A DNA stretch of 64,000 nucleotides, from assembly GCA_049299095.1 (NCBI GenBank), contig JBAQWV010000066.1:46247-110246 (forward strand). Reading direction: 5' to 3'. Shown piece by piece: positions 32,848 through 41,657 of this stretch. The DNA comes from JAAEKA01 sp049299095 (GTDB lineage Bacteria > Chloroflexota > Anaerolineae > JAAEKA01). Position numbers and translations under genes: made by a program. Positions within the stretch are counted from its first letter, which is position 1. Each line of letters opens with the position of its first letter. The notes under the pieces are model-generated. The model saw only the letters and a list, made by a program, of their open reading frames with translations, was not told where the DNA came from and ran no database searches.

Positions 32848-34311
32848 ATGAAAAACCCTTTTCGAGCGACGGCACAAGCCGTCATCACCAGCACTTCTAC
32901 TGCTGACGGCAAATCAACCCTGCCGGATTGGTTACTGACACCGCTGGCCATTGTGGCTGGCTCCGACAACATCGGCGGTAGCGTTGAAAGCTGGACTGAC
33001 GAAAACCTGCTGCGCAAAGCTATCGGGCTGTACCGCGCAGCCAGCGCGCGCAGCAACCCACCAGCACCGCTGAATTGGCAGTTTTCGCTGAACGGCGCTC
33101 AGGCGATTCAGGTATTGCCCCCCCCGCAAGATGCGTTTCAGGAACAGGCTTTCCTGCAATTCAGCCGTCGGCTGGAAGCGGTCACACTCAACCACCCGCG
33201 CATGGCCCCAATTCTGAGTGCAGCCATCGAACAGGGCTATCCATTTCTGGCCGCGCGCATCGGTGCCGGCTTCCAATCCCTCACGCGTCGGTTGAAGTTA
33301 CCACTTGAGCCAAAGCGCGCTATGCAGATCGCCGAACAGGTTTCTTCGGCTCTCGAACACGCCCATTACCGCGGCCTGTTCCACGGCGCGCTCGACCTGC
33401 AAGATATTTTGATCAACGACGAAGGACAGGCCAGCTTGCTAGGCGTGGGGGTGACGCAACTGCGCCAGCACCTCGGCGCTGGCAGCGATGTTATCCTGAC
33501 CCCCCTGCTGCCGCCCGAAGTCGAAAACGGTGAGCGACTACCAGATGCCTCCAGTGATGTATTCGCCACCGGCGCGCTGCTGTACATCCTGTTGACCAGC
33601 CGCGTGCCTGCCGCAGGCCAGCAGATCACTCTGTCCCAGACCATCGCCGAAGTACCAGCCGCCTTGGACGCCGTGATGACCCGCGCCCTGGCGCTGGACC
33701 CCGCCGACCGCTACCCGTCATTGCTGGAAATGAACCGCGAACTACGCGTGGCGCTGCGTGCTCCGCGCGCGATTGCCAGACCCTCTACGCCTGCACAACG
33801 CCGCGCCGGCGCGCCTACCCGCCGTCTGCCCAGCAGCCCTTCGGTGATACCCGCCGCCGGACGCGCTGCCACCGGTACCCCCGATGGCTTCCCAGAGCCG
33901 CTGCCCATGCCCGAAATTGACATGAGCAGTATGCAGCAGGCGCTCGTCATGCCGGAAGTTGCGATATTGGCGGCGGTTGAAATCCCGCCCGCACCCGAAA
34001 TCCCCAAGATAGATTGGCTGGAACTGCTGCAGCCGGTTGACGTTAGCAGCTTGTCGAGCCAACTACTCGTGCCACCGACCGAAACGCTGGCCCCCGATCC
34101 GCTGGTGGCCGCGGCGATGGCCGTCAAGTCTGCGGAACAGAATTTGCAAAACCGTCAACGCACCGCCCGCAAACCGGCTGCGTCGCCAGTGCAGACTGTG
34201 CCAGCGATAGAACCCCGCAGCGCATCGCCCGCCACCCAGCCCGCCACCACGCGGCCACCCACGCGGGCACAACCCGCTGGCCGCGCCCGCCCAAGTCGAA
34301 AACGTGATTAA
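32848..34311 (+). CDS. Protein-kinase-like pseudokinase with Pro/Ala-rich tail
   Basis: The C-lobe pattern of bacterial Ser/Thr kinases is clear: SSALEHAHYRGLFHGALDLQ, ASSDVFATGALLYILLTSRVP, MTRALALDPADRYPSLLEM. The catalytic residues are lost, however: the VAIK Lys becomes Gln (QAIQVL), HRDLKPxN becomes HGALDLQD (residues 179-186, catalytic Asp replaced by Ala181), and DFG becomes GVG. It is therefore probably a pseudokinase scaffold or sensor. The last 200 residues are Pro/Ala/Arg-rich with no transmembrane helix. GAGAGG supports the chosen ATG. Its stop codon overlaps the murF-alr start by 8 bp, which suggests a cell-wall role (inference). Confidence 0.8.
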   Translation: MKNPFRATAQAVITSTSTADGKSTLPDWLLTPLAIVAGSDNIGGSVESWTDENLLRKAIGLYRAASARSNPPAPLNWQFSLNGAQAIQVLPPPQDAFQEQAFLQFSRRLEAVTLNHPRMAPILSAAIEQGYPFLAARIGAGFQSLTRRLKLPLEPKRAMQIAEQVSSALEHAHYRGLFHGALDLQDILINDEGQASLLGVGVTQLRQHLGAGSDVILTPLLPPEVENGERLPDASSDVFATGALLYILLTSRVPAAGQQITLSQTIAEVPAALDAVMTRALALDPADRYPSLLEMNRELRVALRAPRAIARPSTPAQRRAGAPTRRLPSSPSVIPAAGRAATGTPDGFPEPLPMPEIDMSSMQQALVMPEVAILAAVEIPPAPEIPKIDWLELLQPVDVSSLSSQLLVPPTETLAPDPLVAAAMAVKSAEQNLQNRQRTARKPAASPVQTVPAIEPRSASPATQPATTRPPTRAQPAGRARPSRKRD

Positions 34312-36922
34312 CCTCGCCGATTTATTGCACGCCACCGGTGGTACACTGCATGGTCAGCCCGCCGCGCGCCAGTTTTCAGCCTTTTTGTACGACTCGCGCC
34401 TGCTCACCTCCGCCGCGGGCGCGCCATTGGCCCCCATTTTCGTCGCGGTCAAGACTGAAAAGGGCGATGGTCACGACTACATCGCCGATGCGGTCGCGCG
34501 CGGAGCCAGCGGCGTGCTGTGCCAGCGTCCCCCCGCGCAGGGGGCAGTGCCCGGCGTCACTATAGTCATCGTGCCAGACACGCGCGCGGCCCTGCTGGCC
34601 TACGCTGGCTACATTTTGCAACGCCCCGGACTAACCACAGTCGGCATCACCGGTTCCGCTGGCAAGACCACAGCCAAAGAACTAATTGCCGCGGTGCTGG
34701 CGTGCACCGGCCAGCCCGTTTTTCGTAACCGCGGCAGCATCAATGGTCGGTATGGGCTGTCTATTGCCGCGGGCGAGCTGCAACCTCAGCACACGCTGGC
34801 CGTGCTGGAGCTAGCCGCGGACAGCTTCGATGAAATTCGTGATCTGGCCGCGCTGACGCGCCCGCGCGTGGGCGTGGTCACCTCGATCAGCGAGGCGCAT
34901 TTGTCCACCTTTGGCTCGCTAGCCACCATCGCCGCGGAAAAGGGGCGACTGCTGGAAGCATTGCCGGACGACGGGCTAGCCGTGCTGAATGCTGACGATG
35001 CCGCAGCACTGGCGCTGGCTGACCGCACCGCCGCGCCGGTGGTGTCCGTTGGCCAACATCCTGCGGCCACCCTGCGCATTCACGATCTTGTTGCCGGGCC
35101 GGATGGACTGCGCTTCGCCGTGGAAGATACCAAGGGCTGGCTGGCCTCCCGGCTGGGTGGTGCAGTCACGCCGTTAACTGTCACTTCCCGCCTGCTCGGC
35201 GTGCATCATGCGCCGTTGCTGACGGCTGCGCTGGCTGTGGGCGTCTGGTTCGGTGTCACACCCGCCGAGGCGCTGGCCGCGCTGGCTGAATTCCAGCCGT
35301 TGGGCGGACATTTGCGCCCGTTGGCCGGGCAGTACGGCGCGCTGCTGCTGGACGATACTGTCAACGCCAGCCCCGCGTCCATGCGTGCCGCGCTCGATGC
35401 GTTGGCGCTGTTCGAAGGTCGTCCACTGGTAGCGATTTTGGGTGATATGTGGGACTTGGGCGCGGCCGAAGCAGACGCGCATCGCAGCGTCGGGCAGTAC
35501 GCTGCGCGCTGCACAGACTGGTTGCTGGTAAAAGGACTGCGTGCACAGGCCATCGCTACAGGCGCGCAGCAGGCAGGCTTCCCCGCCGAGCGCATTTTTC
35601 GCGCGTTCACCGACGCCGATATTCTGCGCTTTGTGCAGGACAAGCTGGCCGCCGGGGTGTGGACTGCGCCGGTGATTCTGGTGAAGGGCGACCGACCCGC
35701 GCGGTTGGAGCGTGTGGCAGGGGGCTTGCTGGCGCATCCTGAACAGGCCGGGCAAGTGCTGGTGCGTCAGTCGGCAGGCTGGTTGCAAGTGCGGGCACTG
35801 GCCCAAAACCGCCCGACCTGGGTCGAGATTGATTTGGAAGCGGTGGCGGGCAATGTCCAGCACGCCCAGGAACTCGTCGGGCCAGAGGTGGCAGTGTGTG
35901 CGGTGTTAAAGGCGGACGGCTACGGACATGGTGCGCCGATGATTGCACGCACCGCTTTCAACAACGGCGCACGCATGGGGGCGGTGGCCTGCTTGGCCGA
36001 GGCGATTGCGCTGCGCGAGGCTGCAATTGACGCGCCAATCCTGGTATTGGGGTACACGCCTGCATGGCAGGCGCGCGACACGGTGCGTCACGACGTGACC
36101 GCCACGGTGTACGATCTCGATGTGGCGCGGGCGCTCAGTCAGGCCGCCGCGGACCTCAACCGCCGCGCGCGCGTGCATGTCAAGGTGGATACCGGCATGG
36201 GTCGGCTTGGCTTGCTGCCAGATGACGCAGTTCCCTTCGTGCAGGCACTGACTGAACTGCCTGGCCTGCTGGTGGAGGGCATCTTTACCCACTTTTCCAC
36301 CGCGGACAGCGATGATCTCCGCCACCGTGATCACGCAGCCATGCAACTGACGATTTTTAACCGCGTGCTGGACGAACTGCACGCGCACGGCCTGCATATT
36401 CCCATCGTCCACGCGGCCAACTCCGCGGCGACACTGCATTGGCCCTCTAGCCGTTTCAACATGGTGCGGCTCGGCATTGCGCTGTACGGCCTGCCCCCCT
36501 CCGCGGCCGCGCCGCTGCCCGCGGGTTTTCGTCGTGTGTTAAGCTGGAAGACGCAGATTGCCCAGGTGAAGACTTTGCCCGCAGGCACACCCATCAGCTA
36601 TGGCAACAGCTACATCACCCCGCGCACCACGCGGCTGGCCGTGGCGCCGGTGGGCTATGCCGACGGCTTTCGCCGCGCACCTGCACATTGGGGGCATGTC
36701 TTGGTGCGCGGGCAGGCCGCGCCGATCATCGGCCGGGTGACCATGGACCAAACCATGCTGGACGTGACCGATATCCCCGGCGCGCGGCAGGGGGACGAGG
36801 TGGTGCTGATCGGGCGGCAGGGCGCGGCGGAAATCACCGTGGAAGAAGTGGCCGAGCGGCTGGGCACGATTAGCTACGAGGTGGTGGCGGAAATTCTGGC
36901 CCGCGTGCCGCGCGTGGTATAG
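34304..36922 (+). CDS. murF-alr: Bifunctional UDP-MurNAc-tripeptide:D-Ala-D-Ala ligase / alanine racemase
   Basis: A fusion of two peptidoglycan enzymes (872 residues). The N-terminal MurF part (about 1-480) has the ATP loop GITGSAGKTT (114-123) and the FRNRGSINGRYGL region. The C-terminal alanine racemase (about 503-872) carries PLP-binding Lys536 in CAVLKADGYGHG, the candidate catalytic Tyr766 in ISYGNSY and the VGYADGFRR block. It makes D-Ala and adds D-Ala-D-Ala to the UDP-muramyl peptide in one polypeptide. The start is a GTG overlapping the pseudokinase stop, so translational coupling is likely. Such fusions are known in Bacteroidetes and some other phyla; ddl is not nearby. Confidence 0.93.
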   Translation: MINLADLLHATGGTLHGQPAARQFSAFLYDSRLLTSAAGAPLAPIFVAVKTEKGDGHDYIADAVARGASGVLCQRPPAQGAVPGVTIVIVPDTRAALLAYAGYILQRPGLTTVGITGSAGKTTAKELIAAVLACTGQPVFRNRGSINGRYGLSIAAGELQPQHTLAVLELAADSFDEIRDLAALTRPRVGVVTSISEAHLSTFGSLATIAAEKGRLLEALPDDGLAVLNADDAAALALADRTAAPVVSVGQHPAATLRIHDLVAGPDGLRFAVEDTKGWLASRLGGAVTPLTVTSRLLGVHHAPLLTAALAVGVWFGVTPAEALAALAEFQPLGGHLRPLAGQYGALLLDDTVNASPASMRAALDALALFEGRPLVAILGDMWDLGAAEADAHRSVGQYAARCTDWLLVKGLRAQAIATGAQQAGFPAERIFRAFTDADILRFVQDKLAAGVWTAPVILVKGDRPARLERVAGGLLAHPEQAGQVLVRQSAGWLQVRALAQNRPTWVEIDLEAVAGNVQHAQELVGPEVAVCAVLKADGYGHGAPMIARTAFNNGARMGAVACLAEAIALREAAIDAPILVLGYTPAWQARDTVRHDVTATVYDLDVARALSQAAADLNRRARVHVKVDTGMGRLGLLPDDAVPFVQALTELPGLLVEGIFTHFSTADSDDLRHRDHAAMQLTIFNRVLDELHAHGLHIPIVHAANSAATLHWPSSRFNMVRLGIALYGLPPSAAAPLPAGFRRVLSWKTQIAQVKTLPAGTPISYGNSYITPRTTRLAVAPVGYADGFRRAPAHWGHVLVRGQAAPIIGRVTMDQTMLDVTDIPGARQGDEVVLIGRQGAAEITVEEVAERLGTISYEVVAEILARVPRVV

Positions 36923-36954
36923 TCGGAGACCGGTCCTGTTTTCTGCGCGGCACG

Positions 36955-36983
36955 TTGCTTAAACACCATATTTGTGTTACACT
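36955..36983 (+). promoter_or_regulatory. Promoter of the lipid kinase gene
   Basis: -35 TTGCTT (36955-36960), 17-bp spacer and -10 TACACT (36978-36983), about 30 bp before the GTG start. Confidence 0.7.
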
Positions 36984-37012
36984 CGCACCATTCCCCAGTC
37001 TGGAGTTTGCCC

Positions 37013-37909
37013 GTGACCCACACCGCTCTTGTTATCCTGAACCCCAATTCTGGCCGCGGTCGCGGCCAGAAGCGCGCCGAGAGCGTGCATCGTGCGCTGA
37101 AAGCAGCGGGCTTGCCCTATGAAGCGGTTTTCACGGAAAGCCGCGGCCACGCCATTGAGTTGACGCGCAATGCTGCATTGAACGGCTGGGAACTGATTAT
37201 CGCGGCGGGCGGAGACGGCACAATCAACGAAGTGGTGAACGGCTTGATGCTGGCCGAAAAAGCAGGCGCGCACAGCAAGCTGGGGATTATGCCGGTGGGA
37301 ACCGGCAACGATTTTGCCCTGGGTATTGGCCTGCCTGCCGATCTGAACGCAGTGGCCGGACGGCTGGTGCGCGGGCAAACGCGGCGCTTCGATGTGGGCA
37401 TCGTCAATGGGCGCTATTTCGATAATTGTGTCGGCATCGGGTTTGATGCGCGCATCAACATTGAAGCGCACAGCATCACCTGGGTGAGCGGTCAGATGCA
37501 ATACCTGCTGGCGGTGCTGCGCTCACTGACAAGCTATCCCTTCCCCGTGGTGAATATTTACAAGGACGATGGCGACCGGCTAAATAAACAGGTGTTGATG
37601 GTGTCGGTGGGGAATGGGGCGCGCATGGGTGGCGGGTTCCGCATCACACCGGACGCACTCCCCACCGATGGCGAATTGGATTTGTGTATTGTCAATGCGT
37701 TGTCGCGGCCACAAATCCTGCGCTTGCTGCCCAAAGCCATGAAAGGCAACCACCGCGGGGAGTCCGCGGTGGAGTTATGCCGCACGACGCGGCTGGTGGT
37801 CGAGTCGTCCGATCCGCTGCCGGTCCACGCGGACGGCGAAATCCTGTGGAACGACCTGCATCGGGTGGAGATTGTGTTGGAGCCGCAGCGCCTGGAAGTG
37901 GTGGTGTAG
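37013..37909 (+). CDS. Diacylglycerol/lipid kinase (DgkB/YegS-like)
   Basis: A cytoplasmic lipid kinase (298 residues) that phosphorylates diacylglycerol or a related lipid. Motifs: LNPNSGRGRG at the N-terminus, the GGDGTINEVVNG nucleotide loop near residue 62, GTGNDFALGIGLP, and the C-terminal HADGEI. The GTG start 7 nt after GGAG fits the family N-terminus better than the upstream in-frame start. It has its own promoter. Its stop TAG abuts the stop of the converging permease gene with no spacer. Confidence 0.92.
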   Translation: MTHTALVILNPNSGRGRGQKRAESVHRALKAAGLPYEAVFTESRGHAIELTRNAALNGWELIIAAGGDGTINEVVNGLMLAEKAGAHSKLGIMPVGTGNDFALGIGLPADLNAVAGRLVRGQTRRFDVGIVNGRYFDNCVGIGFDARINIEAHSITWVSGQMQYLLAVLRSLTSYPFPVVNIYKDDGDRLNKQVLMVSVGNGARMGGGFRITPDALPTDGELDLCIVNALSRPQILRLLPKAMKGNHRGESAVELCRTTRLVVESSDPLPVHADGEILWNDLHRVEIVLEPQRLEVVV

Positions 37910-38881
37910 CTACTTGCCGCGTTCGCCGCGAATATACGGCACACCGAGCGCCGCGGGTGCGCCGACGCGCTTCTTCAGAGCCTCGCGCGAGCCGATTACC
38001 AGGATCAGGATGATCAGCGCCCAAGGCAGCATTTGCAGGAAATAGCCAAGCTGCTGCTGATAAAAGAAGGGGTTGGCAAAGCCGAATAAAGTCTGGGGGC
38101 CTTGCAGATCAAAGATCAGACGGCGCAGCGCGCCGAACATATACGAGCCAGCCGCCGCACGCCAGGGGTTCCATTGGGCAAAGATCACCAAACCGACGGC
38201 AATCCAGCCGAGACCGCTGGTGGTGAGTTCGCTGAACCAGCCCGGCGATACTGCCAGACTGATCGTTGCGCCCGCCAGACCGGCCAGCAAGCCGCCCGCC
38301 AATACGTACAGATAGCGCAGCCGGTAGACGTTGATGCCTAGCGCATCCGCGGCCGAGGGGTATTCGCCCACTGCGCGCAGATGCAAGCCAGGCCGGGTGA
38401 AGTTGATGTAGTACCACACTAGCGGGGTCAATATATAGCCGACATAGACCAGAACGTTGTGATTGGTGAACAGGATGGGGCCGAGGAAGGGGATCGCTGA
38501 CAGCACCGGAATCGTCGCTGAGGGGATCAGCGAGATTGCGCCGGCCTTGCTCAAGCCCTCACCCAGCACCATGCTTAAGCCAATGCCGACGAAATTTGTC
38601 GCCAAGCCGCTGACCACCTGATCAGCTTGCAGTTGAATGGTGACAAACGCATGGAGTAGGCTCAGCAGGCCCGCGGCCAGCATACCTGCCAATACACCCA
38701 ACCAGGGTTGGTTGGTGGCAACGGCTATTTTGAAAGCCATCATCGCGCCAATCAGCATCATGCCTTCAACGCCCAGGTTCAGGACGCCGGAGCGTTCCGC
38801 CAGGATTTCGCCAATCGTGGCAAACAGGAGAATGGTGCCCGTGGCTATACCAGCATGGAGAATGATCGTCCAGTCAAGCAC
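37910..38881 (-). CDS. BmpA-type (nucleoside/simple-sugar) ABC transporter permease, YufQ-like
   Basis: An inner-membrane permease of 323 residues with about eight to ten helices. The pattern ILAERSGVLNLGVEGMMLIGA is diagnostic of the YufQ/NupQ-type subunit of nucleoside importers. A GTG start (VLDWTII) 6 nt after AGAGG is preferred over a TTG further up. Last gene of the four-gene importer operon; it pairs with the permease gene 35 bp upstream. Confidence 0.9.
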   Translation of the reverse strand: MLDWTIILHAGIATGTILLFATIGEILAERSGVLNLGVEGMMLIGAMMAFKIAVATNQPWLGVLAGMLAAGLLSLLHAFVTIQLQADQVVSGLATNFVGIGLSMVLGEGLSKAGAISLIPSATIPVLSAIPFLGPILFTNHNVLVYVGYILTPLVWYYINFTRPGLHLRAVGEYPSAADALGINVYRLRYLYVLAGGLLAGLAGATISLAVSPGWFSELTTSGLGWIAVGLVIFAQWNPWRAAAGSYMFGALRRLIFDLQGPQTLFGFANPFFYQQQLGYFLQMLPWALIILILVIGSREALKKRVGAPAALGVPYIRGERGK

Positions 38882-38916
38882 AGGGTGACCTCTATTTTGC
38901 AAAGAGTGGCACGCGA

Positions 38917-40032
38917 CTAGCGACGCACCAGGCGGAAACGATAGCGCAGGAAGATGCTGCTGGCGATTACGCAGAACAGGATAATGCCCTGCAACATGCG
39001 TGGTACGCCAGAGGGTTGAATCTCGCGGCCGGCCTGGATCAATCCGCCGAACAGCACGGATACCGGCACGACCGCGAGCGGGTTCAGGTTTGCCAGCCAG
39101 GCAATGATGATACCGGTGAAGCCGTAGCCGGGGGAAATAGCGCCCTGTAAACGGTGGACGACGCCAGCCACTTCGGACATGCCTGCCAGCCCTGCCAGCC
39201 CGCCGGACAGCATCATCACCAGCACCGTATTGCGCACGATGGGAATGCCGGCATACTGGGCGGCGCGCGGGTTATCGCCGATCAGGCGGATTTCGTAGCC
39301 CCAGCGGCTGCGCTTCAGGATGATCCACACAACCAGAGCTGCAACCAACCCAAACAGAAAGCCTGCGTGCAGGGTCAGCCCGGCCAGGCCAGGGAAGCGA
39401 TCAGCATAATTGGTCAGGCGCGGCAGCCAGGCATTGAGGGGGAAAACATGGGTCATCTGGAAACCGCCCTCGCTCCAGGGACCAAAAACCCAAAATAATA
39501 CCCACGAGGTGGCAATATAGTTCATCATCAATGTCGTGATGATTTCATTCACGTTGAAGCGCGCTTTGAGAAAACCGGGCACAAAGCCCCACAGTGCGCC
39601 GCAGGCGAAACCGGCCAGCGCCATCACGCTCAAGAGAATCAACGGGGGGGTCTTGGCGGGTAAAATCGGCACCAGTACAATGGCACTGGCTCCCCACGCG
39701 CCCAGGAAGAATTGCCCTTCTGCACCGATATTCCACAGGCGCATCCGAAAGGCCACCGCACATGCGAGACCAACCAGAATCAACGGTGTTGCCTTGACCA
39801 GGGTATCGTTGAGGACGCCAATGTTACCAAAAGCCGCTTCTAATATGTGACCATACGCACGGATTGGGTCGCCGCCCGCCAGCTTGATGATGATGCCACC
39901 GATGAAAAATGCGACGACCAAGGCCAGCAGTGACACCAGTCCGGCTAGCCAGCGCGGGGACTGGATGCGCGGCTCAACACGAATCTTCCAAGGGATTAGT
40001 GGGCGCTTGGCCGCTTTACTCGTTGCTGCCAT
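38917..40032 (-). CDS. BmpA-type ABC transporter permease, YufP-like
   Basis: The second permease subunit (371 residues). A basic 25-residue cytoplasmic N-terminus precedes about nine helices. Family motifs are MRLWNIGAEGQFFLGAWGAS and NEIITTLMMNYIA. Its start overlaps the ATPase gene by 17 bp, indicating coupled translation. With YufQ it forms the pore of a nucleoside or purine importer. Confidence 0.92.
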   Translation of the reverse strand: MAATSKAAKRPLIPWKIRVEPRIQSPRWLAGLVSLLALVVAFFIGGIIIKLAGGDPIRAYGHILEAAFGNIGVLNDTLVKATPLILVGLACAVAFRMRLWNIGAEGQFFLGAWGASAIVLVPILPAKTPPLILLSVMALAGFACGALWGFVPGFLKARFNVNEIITTLMMNYIATSWVLFWVFGPWSEGGFQMTHVFPLNAWLPRLTNYADRFPGLAGLTLHAGFLFGLVAALVVWIILKRSRWGYEIRLIGDNPRAAQYAGIPIVRNTVLVMMLSGGLAGLAGMSEVAGVVHRLQGAISPGYGFTGIIIAWLANLNPLAVVPVSVLFGGLIQAGREIQPSGVPRMLQGIILFCVIASSIFLRYRFRLVRR

Positions 40033-41551
40033 CGGTCCTCCTTGTACCGGCCATCATCAGGCCGATATCAGTCACGGTAGCTTCTTCGGCTTTCAGGTCG
40101 CCCATGATTTCGCCTTCGTAGATGCCCAGAATGCGGTCAGATAAGGACATCAATTCTTCCAACTCTTCCGAGATCAGCAAAATGGCGGTGCCGTTCGCGC
40201 GTTCCTTGAGCAGAACGTGGTGTACCGCTTCGATGGCTCCCACATCCAGACCGCGCGTTGGCTGGACTGCCACGATCAGCTTGGGGTCCGTGGACATCTC
40301 GCGCGCGAGGATGGCTTTTTGCAAGTTGCCGCCCGACAGCAACCGCGCTTCGACCTTGATTGAAGGGGCGGCAATGTCATAGGCGGTCTTGAGCTGTTCT
40401 GCTTCCTGGTTGATCACAATCTGATTGAGCAGCCAGCCCTGGGCAATTGGCGGCTTGCGATAGCTTTTCATAATCAGATTATCAGCCAGGCTAAGGCCAG
40501 GCGCGCTGCCGACGTGATGCCGATCCTCTGGCACATGCGCGACGCGTTGCTTGATCGCCGCATTGGGCTGCTTATTGGCAATGTCTTCGCCGTTGATCAG
40601 CACCTTGCCGGAAGTCAGCTTGCGCAGGCAGGTGACCACCTGAGCCAGCTCGCTTTGACCATTGCCCGCTACGCCGGCAATCCCGACGATTTCGCCGGCG
40701 CGCACTTGCAAAGACAGGCTGCGCAAGGCAGGCAGACCACGATCACTCTCCGCGCAGGCATTTTGCACGTCCAGCACTACGTCGCCCAGCTTGGCGGGCG
40801 GCTTTTGCAGCGTAAAGACTACGTCACGGCCTACCATCAGCTGGGCCAGATCGCGTTTGTTGACGCCCACTGTACTCAAATTGGCCGCGGTAACCTTGCC
40901 CTGGCGCATCACCGTCACCCGATTCGCAATGGCAAGCACTTCATCCAGTTTGTGGCTGATGAAGACAATCGAATGGCCGCGGGCGACCATCGAACGCAGC
41001 GTATTGATTAAATCATCAATTTCATTGGGCGTCAGCACCGCCGTTGGCTCGTCCATAATCAAAATGCGCGCGCCGCGGTAGAGCATCTTCAAAATCTCAA
41101 CGCGCTGTTGTTCGCCAACGGATAGCTGCCAAATTTTCGCCCGCGGATCCACGCGCAGGCCGTATTTATCCTGCAAAGCCAGCACTTGTTTGTCCAGCTC
41201 GGCCAAGCGCAGCCGAAAGCGTGGCTCATCCAGCCCCAATACAATATTTTCGGTGACGGTTTGTGAAGGAACCAGCATAAAGTGCTGGTGTACCATGCCC
41301 AGCCCGGCAGCAATGGCATCGCGCGGCGAGTTGAACTGCACCGGCTTGCCTTCCACTAAAATTTTGCCCTCTTCAGGACGATACAATCCAGCCAGCACGT
41401 TCATTAACGTGCTTTTGCCTGCGCCATTTTCGCCCAGCAAGGCGTGAACTTCGCCCTGACGCAGATCAAAGTCAACATGATCGTTGGCAATGACGCCTGG
41501 AAAGCGTTTGACGATCCCGCGCATCTCAACAGCATTGATAAAATCGGGCAT
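40016..41551 (-). CDS. BmpA-type ABC transporter ATPase with two nucleotide-binding domains
   Basis: A double-NBD ATPase (511 residues) of the YufO/RbsA class. The first NBD has GENGAGKST, the LSVGEQQR signature and ILIMDEPT; the second has GVAGNGQSEL in place of a canonical Walker A and LSGGNLQKA, as is usual in this class. It energises nucleoside uptake. GAGG lies 9 nt before the chosen ATG; fifteen upstream codons were rejected. A palindromic repeat separates it from the binding-protein gene. Confidence 0.93.
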   Translation of the reverse strand: MPDFINAVEMRGIVKRFPGVIANDHVDFDLRQGEVHALLGENGAGKSTLMNVLAGLYRPEEGKILVEGKPVQFNSPRDAIAAGLGMVHQHFMLVPSQTVTENIVLGLDEPRFRLRLAELDKQVLALQDKYGLRVDPRAKIWQLSVGEQQRVEILKMLYRGARILIMDEPTAVLTPNEIDDLINTLRSMVARGHSIVFISHKLDEVLAIANRVTVMRQGKVTAANLSTVGVNKRDLAQLMVGRDVVFTLQKPPAKLGDVVLDVQNACAESDRGLPALRSLSLQVRAGEIVGIAGVAGNGQSELAQVVTCLRKLTSGKVLINGEDIANKQPNAAIKQRVAHVPEDRHHVGSAPGLSLADNLIMKSYRKPPIAQGWLLNQIVINQEAEQLKTAYDIAAPSIKVEARLLSGGNLQKAILAREMSTDPKLIVAVQPTRGLDVGAIEAVHHVLLKERANGTAILLISEELEELMSLSDRILGIYEGEIMGDLKAEEATVTDIGLMMAGTRRTDGSNE

Positions 41552-41576
41552 GGAAAAACCTCGCGGGGAAGGGGAA

Positions 41577-41655
41577 TTGTGTAGACAAAGAGACAAGTAG
41601 ACAAGAAAACAAGTATGTCTTTTCGTCTACCTGCTCCTTGTCTACTTGTTTGCTC
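41577..41655. repeat. Intergenic palindrome of TAGACAAG/CTTGTCTA words
   Basis: Left words TAGACAAAG, AGACAAGTAGACAAG and AACAAGTA face right words CGTCTACC, CTTGTCTACTTG and TTTGCTCACTT, between the BmpA and ATPase genes. Same word family as 17256-17339 and 52877-52930. Confidence 0.6.
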
Positions 41656-41657
41656 AC

